Assembly: GCF_963678635.1 (NCBI RefSeq)
Contig: NC_087067.1
Location: 52,878,233 to 52,942,232 of the forward strand
Direction: 5' to 3'
DNA length: 64,000 bases
Origin: Symsagittifera roscoffensis
Lineage: Eukaryota; Xenacoelomorpha; Acoela; Convolutidae
Shown here: positions 34,895-46,800 of the stretch, in pieces
Position numbering within the stretch: the stretch's first letter is position 1
Layout of the letters: every line of letters starts with the position of its first letter
Notes under the pieces: model-generated
What the model was told of the DNA's origin: nothing
Database searches by the model: none
Seen by the model: only the letters and a program-made list of their open reading frames with translations
Position numbers and translations under genes: made by a program

Positions 34895-37800
34895 GACACC
34901 AATTTTGCATAAAGGACAAGTACTTCTCGCGTGAAATCATTAGAGTAAATAAGTAACAGCAAAAAACGATTATTTCTACAAGAAAAACAAAGAATACAAA
35001 GTTGATAAAATTTTAAGACAATCGCTTTTGCAAAAAATGAAGGCCTTTTAAAATTTGAAAGAAATATTAAGTATCAAGCAAAAGTAATCATTAATGTTCG
35101 CATTAATGACATACAATGAAAGTGTTCACATCAATGACATACATTTCAGGTTAAATCTATCCTCACTGAGCATCAATACGTGTTTTTGTCATTATTTTTC
35201 CCTACTCCATAAACAATTGATAGGCACTGTGTGACAAAAAAATAGCCGATTGGTGAGCAAGTTACAGACTGCTCCGACCACAAAAATTTAGGTTTAAAAT
35301 TTTAGATGATAACGTGTACGAATTTTTTTTAAACAAAATTAAAAGCGTTATCGAAAACTGTTTTTTACGAGGCTGACTTTGCACAAGAAAGGCCCATAGT
35401 TTGGTGTTTGTAGGTCATTGTAATCCAAAAAGAAGTTTTAAAACATGTTCGATAATGTAATTTGGTTCTACTACAGAGCTTCTGTGGATTCTGCGATCAA
35501 TTACCCTGTAACGTCAGATTTGTCGGCAGATAAGTAGTGTCACGGATTCCAAGTTTTTCAGCAGATGTAGACTCGTTCTGCGAAAAATATTAAGATTCGA
35601 CAAATGAAAGCAGATTCCGGAAAACTATAATGTTATGATGCACGTGGGTTCCGGAAGATTTAAGCGGATTCCACAGAATAGTGATTAACAGTTTACTGAA
35701 GCGAACACTTAAGCTTTTTTGCAGTTTTGAGCGATACAGTGTTAGCTATTTGTTTGTGGAAACTAAAACAGCCAAAAAAATTAAGGAACAACCATTTTGC
35801 TGAATCCACGACAAATTTCATTTCAGCTTGTAGCCAAATTGGCCGAAACTCACCTAATACACAACTTAGCCTCGCAGTGTTTCTTCTGTTTTTGAATGAT
35901 TTTGGTCTAAGTGTAATTAGATCTGAGAAACGAAAGAAATAACGCACTGAGACAAAACTTTGATTTTTTCTTGAATCCGAACAACGACAAATCGGGATTT
36001 GAAATTAAACGCAAGCTAATGCTTAGTTTTTCCAAACACCATTAGAAGGGTTGGTGAACAAAAAACAAAAACATTTTTGTTTGTTATAATCAGATTTAAC
36101 TGACTGTTCACGACTTCAGAAAAAGTAACCGGTTGCTAAAACAGTAGCTCATAGAGTTTCAACTAGTTAAAAGTATCTTGGCAAGTGGCAAGAAAGGATG
36201 ATACAAATTTATTCGCACGCTGTTTAATTCACTCGTCAAAAACCAATGAAAGTCTTCACAAGAACAAGCCTGAATCTAATACCTTGAGAAAAAGATTGCA
36301 ATGCTTAGTCTACGTGTTTTTGTTTAAAATTTGACTATAACTTTCTAAGAAAATATTTACAACTCATACCACTACGTTTTGTAGCCTAAGAAAGTTGTTT
36401 GTCATTCTTCATTTTGATTGAACATTGTTTTTTTAGTTTCATCAGTTTTCCATAATTTTGATTTCACTTTGTATACTTATAATCATTTGATATTTATGGG
36501 TGAATACATACTACAATGGTGCTAGGGGTTCGTTCAGCAAGATGTTAGTAGATTCCCTCAAAAATGTAATGTAAAATGTAATGATGCACGAGGATTGCGG
36601 AAATTGTAAGTGTTCTACGTATAAGTGTGACTTATAATGTAATGAGGCATACAGTGTTTAAGCCTTATTTAATTTTGAAAGATTCAGTGTTTTGGCTATT
36701 TGTAGGTGTAAATCAATGTTCAGCGGATTCCGTGACAAGTTCAATTTCAACCTGTTGCCAAATTATCCAAAATTCACGTAAAAGACAGTTTAGCCTCGCA
36801 ATAATTGTTCTGCCTTTTCAAAGATATTGTTCTAAGTGTAATTAGTTCTGAAAAACGAAAGAAATTACACATTGAGACAAAACATTAATTTTTTCTTGAA
36901 TCCGAAAAACGACAAAGCAGGATTTGAAATTGAAAAGCGTTGGTGAACACAAAATGAAAACGATTTTGGGCCAAAAAAATATTGCATTCAAACATTTTTT
37001 TGTTATAATCAGGTTTAACTGGCTGTAGTCGACTGCACAAAAAGTAACCGTTTGCTAAACAATTAGCTCAAGTAATCTAACTAGTTTCAATACTTACTGT
37101 TGAAAAGCATCTTTTTCAATTTACAAGCTCTGAGACAAGAGGCAAGAAATGATGAGACAAGCTATTTGCAGAGTATTTATTTATGCCATGAAAAATTATA
37201 CCATGTTTATTCTACTTATTTTTTTTCAAAATATGATTACAAACTTTGACGAAAGATTTTATCACTAAAACACTACACTTTGTTTGCCTAAAAATTGTTT
37301 ATTATGGTTCGTTTTAATTGATCATTGTGATTTTTAATTTCATCTTTTTTTCATCTTTCAATTTCACTTCATTATGGGGCCAAACTGTGCATTTTGTGAA
37401 CTGTAAATTGATACTGCAACGAGGATTCTCCATTTTTTTTGTTCTTTCCTTTTCTTTGATCATTGCGACAAAGTTTTAACATGTTTTGTCTCTGGAATCC
37501 AGGAACATGCAGACACCAAACTGTGCGCTGTGCGCTTATTCAGTGCACAGTTTGGTCTCGTAATGTTTGTGTACTTCCCGGGTCGAGGTGCGCGACTCAT
37601 GTTGCGACCGTAATGGGTAGCCGAAAGGTACTTTCTGCGACCGAAATTCCATCATGCCGCAAGAGGCCAACGAAACCTACTTCTTAGTGTACCAAACCTA
37701 TTTGACGGTCAAAATCCTAAAAATTTTCAGTTGAAACCTTTTCTTCGGTTGAACACAGCCAAATTAGTTTTTGTCAATAGAAAGGCTTCTTGGTCGAAAA

Positions 37801-38135
37801 AATTCTTTAGTCGAACTCAAAAGAAACGTTTTTTTTGGTCAAAAACAATCGAAATTTTTGCGCTGTCGAAATTCTTATCGGTCGAAAGAACTCCTCGGAC
37901 GAACTTCGTCGAAATGTTTTTGCTCGGTCGAACTTGCTCGAAATGTTCTTCCTCGGTCAAACATAGTCGAAATATAGACAACTGGAGTCGAGTTGGTAAA
38001 AAAATACTGAGCCTGTCGAGACGGTCGAAACATATCATTTTTTGCCCGAGTCGTTGAAAACATAAATTGCCAACCCGAAACAACAAACCAAAGTCGCGCA
38101 AAAGTTTCGGTCACACAAAGTCTTATAATACCCAT

Positions 38136-38557
38136 TGTGCGCCTAATCTCCGTAAATCAAAAATATGATGTCGAATGTTTGAATTTAACGACAGAATTTA
38201 TCGGCAAAAACTTCTCGTCCTTTCGGTCGGGTACAACATCAAAACTTCAATAAAATTCGTCACCAATTCACACCGTTTCAATAAAAAACTGGCGCAAGCT
38301 AGCCACAAAAACCGGTCGGTAATGTCCTTGAGACAAATTGCTCTTTTTTAGCGGTCAGCCTTTATCAAGGCTGAACCGAATCAGAGTCAACAAAAACAGT
38401 TAAAATAGGATATAACCCCCTTTTTTAGTATATTAATACATGGGCAGGTGGCGGAATCGAACCTACGTCAATTGTCGGTACGTTAGCTTAGGCCAATCGG
38501 CCAACTGTGCTTATTTTAAATGCATTTATACTCTTGTTTTATATTTGAGCTGCAACA
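38136..38557 (-). repeat. BEL/Pao 3' LTR
   Basis: Sense strand starts TGTTGCAGCTC and ends GGCGCACA. A TATAAA-like motif lies about 30 bases in. The integrase stop (38539-38541) lies just inside it. Confidence 0.92.
38453..38510 (-). other. tRNA-like Pol III promoter segment inside the 3' LTR
   Basis: The minus strand reads TTGGCCGATTGGCCTAAGC (A-box like) followed by GGTTCGATTCC (B box). The stems do not form a good tRNA, so it is tRNA-like rather than a tRNA gene. A copy lies at 33486-33543. Confidence 0.55.
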
Positions 38558-39906
38558 TCCTCCACCGTTAAACAAGGAAGAACGGTAGCGAGCTTTACGG
38601 TCGTGTGGGTCAGTTCGCTCGTAACGGTCTTTATGTCGGCGGATCTCGCGCATCCGTCCTCGCCGTAGTGCAGTCTTAGGACACGTGCGAGTGGATAATG
38701 TCCGCATGGAGTGTCAGGCTCTATGACCCAAACCAAGTCGCCGGCTTTCAACTTAACGTCTGACTGGTTGTGCCACTTTGCCCTCCTATTGAGTGAAGGA
38801 ACGTATTCCCGCATCCACCGTGTCCATATTGCAATAGCGTATGATTGCGCTCTGGCGAACCGCTTCTTATGGTCGAAATTTTCTTCGAAACTTAGCGACG
38901 GAAAACTCGCTGCGTGTTGACCAAGGATAAAATGATTCGGGGTCAACGCCTCTAGATCTAGCGGATCGGAACTAAGGGATGTTATTGGTCTAGCGTTGAG
39001 TGATTGCTTAACAAGGCACAACGTGGTTCTTAGAACCTCCTCAGTTACTCTTTTGTTGCCTAAGAAGTCATACAAAACGCGCTTGACACTACGAACTAAT
39101 CGCTCCCAGGAGCCACCATGGTGCAGTGCGCTGGGTGGATTGAATTTCCACTTGATCCCTTTCTGAACAAAAACAGCGGGTGCGATTTTGTTCTATCTCT
39201 CAACGCAAGCTAAGAGCTCTTTCTGAGCGCCAACAAAGTTCGTGCCGTTGTCGGACATGATGGTAGTCGGAGTACCGCGACGTGCAAAAAACCTCTTCAC
39301 GCCCATCACACAAGAGCTTGTGTCGAGCGAGAGGACCACCTCAATGTGCACCGCTCTAGTGGTGAGACAGGTGTACATAAAACCCCACCTCTTTTCCGTA
39401 CTTCTCCGGATTGGAACTAGGAACGGCCCAAAGTAGTCGACACCTGTATTAGAGAAAGGAGGTTGCTTGTAACCCAGCCCTTCAATGGGCAGATCAGCCA
39501 TAATAAGAGTTACGGTTTGCGCTTTACGTTTTCGGCACGCAACGCAAGTAATTTCAATGTTTCGCAGCAACCATCGCAATTTTAACACAACGTATTTCAA
39601 ACTAACCGCGGTACGCATGTAATCCAAGCCTTGATGGAAATTCCTAACGTGCAAATATTTAACCAATAACCGAACAACCGCGTGACGTGCATCAAGTATA
39701 ATTGGATGCTTGCTATCGAAATCGGAACTAAGCGAGCTGCTGATGCGCCCAGTCGAGCGAAGGATGCCAGCTGGTCCAATGAACGGCGAATACTTGGCAA
39801 TCCGACTATTCCTCGTGATAACTTTACCGGATCTTAGTAGTTTTAGCTCACTAGGGAATGTCTCACCATGGGACAGGTAAATGAGCTTCTGTTCAGCAAT
39901 ATCCAT
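38539..39906 (-). pseudogene. BEL/Pao integrase with in-frame TAG
   Basis: One frame from 39906 to 38539, broken only by TAG at 39193-39195. It holds the zinc-binding region (HQGL...CVACRKRK), the catalytic core with Asp in TGVDYFGPF and SDNGTNF, and Glu in GGSWERLV just after the stop. The end (DLVWVIEP ... VEDVAAQI) is typical of BEL integrases. It integrates element cDNA. As it stands no full protein can be made. Confidence 0.9.
38558..38566 (-). promoter_or_regulatory. BEL/Pao polypurine tract
   Basis: Sense GGTGGAGGA immediately upstream of the 3' LTR start, the expected plus-strand primer position. A copy lies at 33591-33599. Confidence 0.65.
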
Positions 39907-40389
39907 TTACGGGTCTGTAGTTTCTAATATACTCGAACGCAAATGTTTATGGGATGGCAGCCATCTTAACAAAAATCCTACTGTGCATTTGTTTTTTACA
40001 ATTGAACTGAATCTCTCCCATTTTCTGAAGGGCAGATTTTTTTCTGTCAAAACATCGACGACGAAATTCGACGATTTTTTCAGACAAATGTCGATATCAC
40101 ATGATGGTCCTGTGAGTCTTATTTTATCAATAACCCTTGTATCGGGCTTGAACGGCCAATCAGTCGTTCTCAGTATACTAGGGCCATTAACCCAGCTGCT
40201 TTCCTTGAGGGCTTCCGAAGAAATCCCTCGTGTACCGGTATCAGCTGGGTTATCACCGCTAAGTATGTGATGCCACTGATCAGTGGTGGTAGACTCCAGA
40301 ATCTCACCAGTGCGAATACCAACAAAAACGGGTAGTTTACTACAAGAGTGAAGCCACTGAAGAACAGTGGTACTATCTGTCCACATCAA
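39907..40389 (-). pseudogene. BEL/Pao RNase H segment
   Basis: Contains WTDSTTVLQWLHS and DNPADTGTRG, conserved in BEL/Pao RNase H. A TAA at 39907-39909 is in frame with the integrase part that follows, so it is a nonsense mutation. A frameshift separates it from the RT above. Confidence 0.88.
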
Positions 40390-40531
40390 AATATCCGTAA
40401 CTTTGAAAGACCTGAGTGCCAGTCAAGGAATTGCTTTTTGATTTACTGTTTGAGATCATCGTCCCATTTTTGACCGCCGATTTGCGAGATATCTTTTAAT
40501 AGAAGGCGAGCGGTCACGGTATACGGGGCCA

Positions 40532-41893
40532 CTAAACCAATTGGATCGAAAACAGAGGAAGCAAAACGGTACGCTGGGTGATTGCTTTGTCTAGTGGACG
40601 GTCAACCCCTCTTCTAACGACTAAGGTATCTTTTATGTGATCCCACTTAAGACCGAGAACATGCGACGACTGGTCTGGACTCGTACAAATGTCTTCAACA
40701 GAGTAATTGAACCCACGGTTGTCCGGATCGAGAGCGGTTATTATTTCGGACACGTTGTTGACAATTTTTGTCAGATGAAACCCACCTAGTTTAAGCAAGG
40801 AGACTAAATTCCTACCTAATTTCAAGGCGTCATCCCTGTTTTGAAAAGAATCCAGATAATCATACATATAAAACTTCTGGACAACAGCCGAAGCAGCTTC
40901 GGGGTACTCAGCTTGATTATCCGATGCAGTCTTCTGCAAAGCAAAATTCGCACAAGTCGGCGAGTCACTAGCACCAAAAATGTGACGCGTATATTGGTGA
41001 ACTACCACACTTGACGTGGGGTCCTCCCGCCACAAAAAGCGAAGAGAAGGTTGATCTTCGTCACGGACTCCAACCTGTAAAAACATCCCTTCAATGTCAG
41101 CTGAAACGGCGTATTTATATTGACGGAATCATAAAAGTACAAAAATGAGGTTTTGAAGGAGATCCGGGCCAACCAACAGAGACTTGTTCAAGGAAGCCCC
41201 ATGACAATTCGATGCCCCATTGAGGACCCGGCGCACCTTACCGGTTTTATTCGGGTTCAACACCGGGTGATGCGGGAGATACCACTCACGATCGGCTCCT
41301 GATTTGGGGTCGTGTGCCTTAACGGTGATGACATATCCTTTTTGTATATCTTCTCTAATTGTTTCGGCTTGTTTTTCACGGAGCGACGGATCCTTATCTA
41401 GCCTCCTTTCCAAAGACTTTAATTGAGCTATGGATGAAAAGTAGTTATTTGGTAAAGTACTTTCCTTATCGTTCGAAAGCACTGGTACAATGTACCTCTC
41501 ACCATCGTGAAAAGTGTCATTTTTCAAAACGGACAAAGCGCGTTTGTCGGCGGCGGAACGGGCATCTACCTGCTTGAAGGCTCCATATGACTCCAACTCA
41601 TACCAAGTTTCAACTTGGTCGGCAAGAGACATGACTTCGACAACACACTTAGAGCAAGACGAGTTCGACTTAAAGGTCGGCGGTAACGGATCACTTAAAA
41701 TCCAACCTATCGGAAGGCGTACGGCGCACGGTGAAATAGAGTCCTCCCCAAGAAGGTACTCAACGGGTCGTATGGCATGGTAGAAATCCTGTATAATAAT
41801 TATTTCGACTTCCTCATACTTATAATGTATAGGTTTTACCGGAGCCAGCTGCTGGTATTTTTCCTTTAATTCAGGAATACTTATGCTATCCAA
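40532..41893 (-). pseudogene. BEL/Pao reverse transcriptase, stop plus altered catalytic box
   Basis: Two same-frame parts. 41893-41129 has the upstream region (LPIGWILS, then WYLPHHPVLNPNKTGKVRRV). 41086-40532 has FLWR, HIFGASDSPTCANFAL and the catalytic box. A TGA at 41129-41131 (probably from CGA) splits them. The box reads YMYD at about 40860-40871 where BEL elements have Y-x-DD, so the first catalytic Asp is Tyr and the enzyme would be dead even if translated. Confidence 0.9.
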
Positions 41894-41948
41894 TCCAATG
41901 CGAATATGATCCTTAACATGAGCTCGAAAAAAAAACGAAAATTCACTA

Positions 41949-42308
41949 TTACTCGTTTCGGCGGAAACTTGAAAACTTGCTTGATGAGTTTTTCATCAAG
42001 CTCGTGGAAGTGGATCCATTTATGATGAGGTTAACGGGAGTGCCAACTAAATGGAGACGTTTTACGAGATCGGCGGATACCCATGAGTGCGTGGAAGCAC
42101 TATCACAAAAAGCTAGGGCATTAGTAATCGTCGCATTCGAAGAGACGGCGAGTGATTCAACTGGCAGGAGGCCTTTTGTTGACTCCTGGCTATGAATATC
42201 GCCGACGGCAGCGTTATTCGATACATGTTTAGTGTTTGCGTTACCTGACGCCGGGGAACTTTTAGTATCCTTAGGAGGAAAAACTTTCTCAGCTCCAAGT
42301 AAGAGCAC
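41949..42308 (-). pseudogene. BEL/Pao protease region
   Basis: AFCDSASTHSWVS matches the aspartic protease loop (D-S/T-A/G-S) of BEL elements. The flap is cut off by a frameshift near 41960, so the protease is incomplete. Confidence 0.75.
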
Positions 42309-42360
42309 CCAATCTGGCTTGGGGAACGTTCTGGCCTTGATATAATTACGAAAACTGTGA

Positions 42361-42480
42361 TTGCTCTGTAAACACGCAAAGCAAAGTTTTTGCTCGGCTA
42401 CATGTTTCGCCCGTTGCGTAGCGTTTTTCTCTTTGAATACGGTGCAATTTCAAACAGCGTGTTGACCTTTACACACAGAA
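42361..42480 (-). pseudogene. BEL/Pao gag zinc knuckles, both damaged
   Basis: The first knuckle CSVCKGQHAV is followed by TGA where Trp is expected. The second, CFACLQSNHSFRNY, has Tyr in place of the last Cys. Confidence 0.7.
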
Positions 42481-42756
42481 CATGGAGGGAATTTTGGTTT
42501 TTCCTTAGTCTTATCACTTACTTTTGCATTACTAGCAAACACTTTCGTACCTACTTTGAGCTTCACTGGTTCTTCAGACTTAACCTTAAAATAATTATTT
42601 TTAGCCTCTCATGACGCTCCGCTTTTTCTATAAGCCATTTGTTGAAATCTAGCAGAGCTGGTCGATGCCACTGGCGTCTTACGGTTTGCATTGACCATGC
42701 TTCCTTAAGGTTTGAGGGAAGCTTACTCACAGCCTGAATCAGTAAGTTAACACTTT

Positions 42757-43311
42757 TCAGGTCATCATTAAAAGACAGAGACTCGAATACGGCAACAAGT
42801 CCAGAAATTGTAGAGAAAAACCAATTTTATTTTCCGAGTTATGCATTTTCAGCAACGGAAAATTACTCAATTTATCTAGATGAGCCCCTACTACAGCGTG
42901 CGGCTGCCCGAATTTTCTTTGAAGAGTTGCTAATGGGTCTTTATATAGTACTCCGCTATAGCTATACTCAGCGATTGCGGGTTTTGCCTTGTCCACTACG
43001 AGCGTTTTAAAATAGATGAGCTTTTCATCGTCACTGAGTATGGCTGAATAGACCGTCGATATGAACTGCCCAAACCACTCATGCCAATTAAGTGGGTTGC
43101 CATCGAACTGGGTCAGCTTCCACTCAGGGAGATGGTCTTTTCGGCTGTGCATGAGTATATTAACCAACTCTCGTGTCGAAACTGGACGCTCGACGTCTGC
43201 ACCAGGTGAATTACCGGGAATTGGCGCTGTGTAACTCGAAGAATAACCGTGATGATCAGGAACGAAGGGTTGATTAGCATGCAAAAAATTTTCAGACTGT
43301 GCAAAGAACAC
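42757..43311 (-). pseudogene. BEL/Pao gag core (DUF1759-like)
   Basis: LTQFDGNPLNWHEWFGQF, ISDSEK-like LSDDEKLIYFKTL and LQRKFGQPHAVVGAHLDKL are characteristic of the BEL gag region annotated as DUF1759. A frameshift after ENKIGFS ends it. The remaining C-terminus continues in another frame toward 42610. Confidence 0.85.
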
Positions 43312-43339
43312 AGTCCCGCCACATGTATAAGGAACAAAA

Positions 43340-44312
43340 TTATTCGGAGGAACAATCGGAGTTACTGCAGAAAAAAATAGTTGTCGAAGGAACGTAGTGT
43401 TGTTGAGCTGACATTAAAGGGGCAGCAACAGCTGGTCTCCACAAATTACTATAAGGATTATAGTGGTCACTTGAAAAGTTAGAACTACTAACGGGAACAC
43501 GCATATGTTGTTGTGATGGGATTACAGGTGTTTGGTAGCCAGCTACTACTGATCCTGTAGTGTGATGACTTAAAGAAACCTGATTAATTGCTGTTGATGC
43601 AGGAACGAACGGTGCTACACCAAAAGGAACTTGCAGATGTTGTCGGAGCAAAATAATTTTCAGAAGTTACAGGGAACAATGACCCTGTGTTTGGATTACC
43701 TAGCACCGGATGAGTGGACAAAAAAGTTTGCTGAGGCGAATTATTAGAAACAGGTTGAATGACCTGCTGTAAACCTACCGGATTAATAACGGAAACCTGC
43801 GATTGGATCAAATTCGACAAAATATGTCGTTGTCCGGGAATGTGGTTATTGAAATACAATCCCGGATCACTAGAAGCTGCCTGGCCCTTATTCACTCCTG
43901 TAAAACTTGATGAGACCATGTAGTTTGTTGATGCAGGATGAGTTTCCTCAGGAGCTGTCGAACGAACGGGCTGCTCTTGATTGGGAACTACAACAGCGTC
44001 AGGCTGATTGTGGTCGACAGATTCGACCCAGTGACGCGTACGATCCTTTTCGTCTATTGTTAGTTGTGGAGAGATTCGAGTTAAACCACTTTCCTCAGCA
44101 TTCTCGCTGATTTCCGACAACTCATCTTCTAACTCAAGCCCTTTCAACTCAATTTCTGCCAGTTTTTTCCTGTGTTCTTCAGCCAATTCTTCCAACTCTA
44201 AACTGCTTTGTTGTTCTAAGAAATTTTGTTTCATCTTGTTTTGCTGCTCTTTCAGTCTTAATGACACCTTTGCCTGCCTCTCAAGTTCCTCTTGTTGTTT
44301 CTTTAAAATCAT
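43340..44312 (-). pseudogene. BEL/Pao gag coiled-coil and linker
   Basis: 44312-43584 is a Glu/Lys/Leu-rich coiled coil (KKQQEELERQ ... LEELAEEHRKKLAEIE) followed by a Ser/Pro/Gln-rich linker that continues, after a shift, in 43651-43340. This is the normal layout upstream of the DUF1759 region. Confidence 0.75.
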
Positions 44313-44327
44313 TAAATCGGGCTTTTT

Positions 44328-44720
44328 CTAAGAAAGTGTTTTCGACGGAGCGGCGGTACAACGACTGGATTTCTGGGAACCCGATTGCTGATGTCGGCTG
44401 CTTCGGTGTGACAACTTAGAGCGGGTATCTGTTTTATACGACTGGGATTTTTCACTTTTTCCAGAATGATAAGAACTTTTTGAGCTGCTATCTGTGTTGT
44501 CCGGCTCTGCTACTGCCTCAAAACTTGTTTTATATGTGATAGCTTCCTGTAAAACTTTATCGTTGCTATGAGTCAACTTATGAAGCCACATATCCTGTGC
44601 CGGCATCAATTCGTCGGGGTTGGCACTTTTTGCAGCCATATCAATCAACTCATTATTTACCTCGACCGCTTGTTCTATATAGTTCCTACATTTTTCAATA
44701 TAGGTATCCAGTTTTGAGCA
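44328..44720 (-). pseudogene. BEL/Pao gag N-terminal part
   Basis: Helical YIEKCRNYIEQAVEVNNELIDMAAK then a Ser/Lys-rich tail (KLSHRSSRHQQSGSQ). A TAA separates it in the same frame from the coiled coil. Upstream it meets the internal insertion at about 44753. Confidence 0.65.
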
Positions 44721-44795
44721 ACGACTCTGACTCTATGTATTCCAAAATTATTTAGAAAATACTTTGTTTTCACTCAAGTAAACCCACAAAAAATT

Positions 44796-45278
44796 CTAAT
44801 GCATCAATAACTTACAAGGTGGAGTAACTTGAAGTTTTAACGCTTTAAATCTATTGTAAATCGCTCTACGATTTTTAGGCGACAAACGGTTCCGCTTCTT
44901 CTTAGCTTTCAGTGTACTTAGGTCAGCACTGTATCGTCTAAGTAACAACAGAGTCTTCAACTCAAGGGAAGGGGGCTGATGCAGCTCTTTATACTTTTTG
45001 ATAAGTATTTGGTCTTTGGCCTTTCGCTTTGAGATAAAATCCTCAACTATGTTAAGAACGAGAATACCTGTCTTTTTCAACTTTTTTTCTATATTGTCCG
45101 CACCGTTGCGGCGACAGTATACAATAGCGGTAATATTCTCCTTGTATCTCAAAAGAAGGCTCTTAAGTTGATCAGTACTCAAACTACGGTTGTTGTTACT
45201 GCGGTGCTTACTAATGGAGTTATTTATGGCGTCGTGCCAAGTAACTGGTAGCTGATCACTATGACGACTGTCGGCCAA
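44796..45278 (-). pseudogene. Truncated copy of the Lys-rich 5' ORF (160 aa)
   Basis: Residues from VTWHDAINN to the end equal those of the 45836-46471 ORF. The first ~12 codons come from the minisatellite. Part of the inserted duplicate 44754-45665. Confidence 0.8.
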
Positions 45279-45665
45279 CTAAGTACGCTATGCTAACTTT
45301 CGGCCAAACGCCCACTTTCGGCCAAACACCCACTTTCGACTTTCGGCCAAATGGTAGCTGATATTTTCGTATTTTCGGCCAAACGCTCACTTTCGGCCAA
45401 CTGGTAGCTGATATTTTCGTTTTTTCGGCCAAACACTCACTTTCGGCCAAACGCCCACTTTCGGCCAACTGGTAGCTGCTCACTATGACGACTGTCGTCC
45501 AACTGGGTATGCTATGCTAACTTTCGGCCAAACACACACTTTCGGCCAAACACACACTTTCGGCCAAACGCCCACTTTCGACTTTCGGCCAACTGGTAGC
45601 TGCTCACTATGACGGCTGTCGGCCAACTGGATACGCTATGCTAACTTTCGGCCAAACGCCCACTT
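45243..45665. repeat. TTCGGCCAAACGCCCAC minisatellite, short block
   Basis: 18-bp units (ACTTTCGGCCAAACGCCC) mixed with GGTAGCTGATATTTTCGTA. Closely matches 48568-48990, its apparent source. Confidence 0.9.
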
Positions 45666-45829
45666 TCGGCCAAAATTATTTCGTGGCATTTATAAAGTTC
45701 GTTTTCGAGATTGCTACGTTTCTCAAACAATTTCTTAATTTTCTTCTGAAACTTAACCTCCTTGCTTAATAAATTCAGAAATAAACGACTCTTAGAAAAT
45801 ACTTTGTTTTCACTCAAGTAAACCCACAA
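45641..45829 (-). pseudogene. Coiled-coil gag N-terminal fragment
   Basis: FLNLLSKEVKFQKKIKKLF and LENELYKCHEII look like the start of the BEL gag coiled coil. The last residues (LAESGRLAES) are minisatellite. It was originally continuous with 44720-44328 before the 44754-45665 insertion. Confidence 0.6.
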
Positions 45830-45835
45830 AAAATT

Positions 45836-46471
45836 CTAATGCATCAATAACTTACAAGGTGGAGTAACTTGAAGTTTTAACGCTTTAAATCTATTGTAAA
45901 TCGCTCTACGATTTTTAGGCGACAAACGGTTCCGCTTCTTCTTAGCTTTCAGTGTACTTAGGTCAGCACTGTATCGTCTAAGTAACAACAGAGTCTTCAA
46001 CTCAAGGGAAGGGGGCTGATGCAGCTCTTTATACTTTTTGATAAGTATTTGGTCTTTGGCCTTTCGCTTTGAGATAAAATCCTCAACTATGTTAAGAACG
46101 AGAATACCTGTCTTTTTCAACTTTTTTTCTATATTGTCCGCACCGTTGCGGCGACAGTATACAATAGCGGTAATATTCTCCTTGTATCTCAAAAGAAGGC
46201 TCTTAAGTTGATCAGTACTCAAACTACGGTTGTTGTTACTGCGGTGCTTACTAATGGAGTTATTTATGGCGTCGTGCCAAGTAACTAAATCTTTCCTATT
46301 CGACAACAAAAGATGCAGATAGTATTGGATAGTTTTCTGCGAGTCCCTGGCGTTAAAGTTAAAACTTAAGCCGGGCTTTGTGAAACAAGTCTCTTTCACG
46401 CGCTTTTGAGACGCTGCGGATAGTTTACGGAGCGCGTGGTCTGGAGAACTAGCTCCTAGAATGAATACCAT
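45836..46471 (-). CDS. Lys-rich 211-aa ORF in the BEL/Pao 5' region, unknown
   Basis: An intact ORF upstream of gag with a Ser/Asn-rich start, ITAIVYCRRNGADNIEKKLKK and a basic C-terminal half (LKAKKKRNRLSPKNRR). I recognise no family. Its TAG (45836-45838) is in frame with the coiled-coil fragment that follows, so it may be the original N-terminus of gag. A GTAAGT near its end could also be a splice donor. It is inside the element, not a host gene. Confidence 0.5.
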   Translation of the reverse strand: MVFILGASSPDHALRKLSAASQKRVKETCFTKPGLSFNFNARDSQKTIQYYLHLLLSNRKDLVTWHDAINNSISKHRSNNNRSLSTDQLKSLLLRYKENITAIVYCRRNGADNIEKKLKKTGILVLNIVEDFISKRKAKDQILIKKYKELHQPPSLELKTLLLLRRYSADLSTLKAKKKRNRLSPKNRRAIYNRFKALKLQVTPPCKLLMH

Positions 46472-46518
46472 ACACTTAAGAGACCTATGCGACGGCTACG
46501 TTACGCTTAGGTACCAAT

Positions 46519-46800
46519 AGGGTGGGGGAAATCAAGTAGGTCGGTTGAACTCCAACAACGCACACGGAGTAAACCTGAGGATGAAAGAATTCAACTTAAC
46601 TCATTTAATTTCACCGTACCTGACCTCTTAACATTAGTGTCGCGCAACGATGTCAGTAATCGGACGGGCTGCAACAACTTGGATTTACTTGAAGCGAATT
46701 GGCATTTAGTTTCACCAATGGTGGGTGGGGATCAGGCAAATTGGTTAAATTCCAACAAATCACGCGGAAAAAACCTGAGGATGAAAAAACTCAACTTAAT
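46519..46800. repeat. Imperfect direct repeat, two ~80-bp units 200 bp apart
   Basis: GGTGGGGGAAATCAAGTAGG...AACCTGAGGATGAAAG near 46520 and the related GGTGGGGATCAGGCAAATTGG...AACCTGAGGATGAAAA near 46725. Function unknown. The following 46800-47190 holds nothing recognised. Confidence 0.55.

Larger units (their letters stand above)
34715..39681. repeat. Tandem duplication 2, copy B (4,967 bp)
   Basis: Second copy. Its right end continues unbroken into the rest of the BEL/Pao element, so this copy is the original right side. The copy at 29748-34714 joins the host gene and is the original left side. It arose after BEL insertion. Confidence 0.95.
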
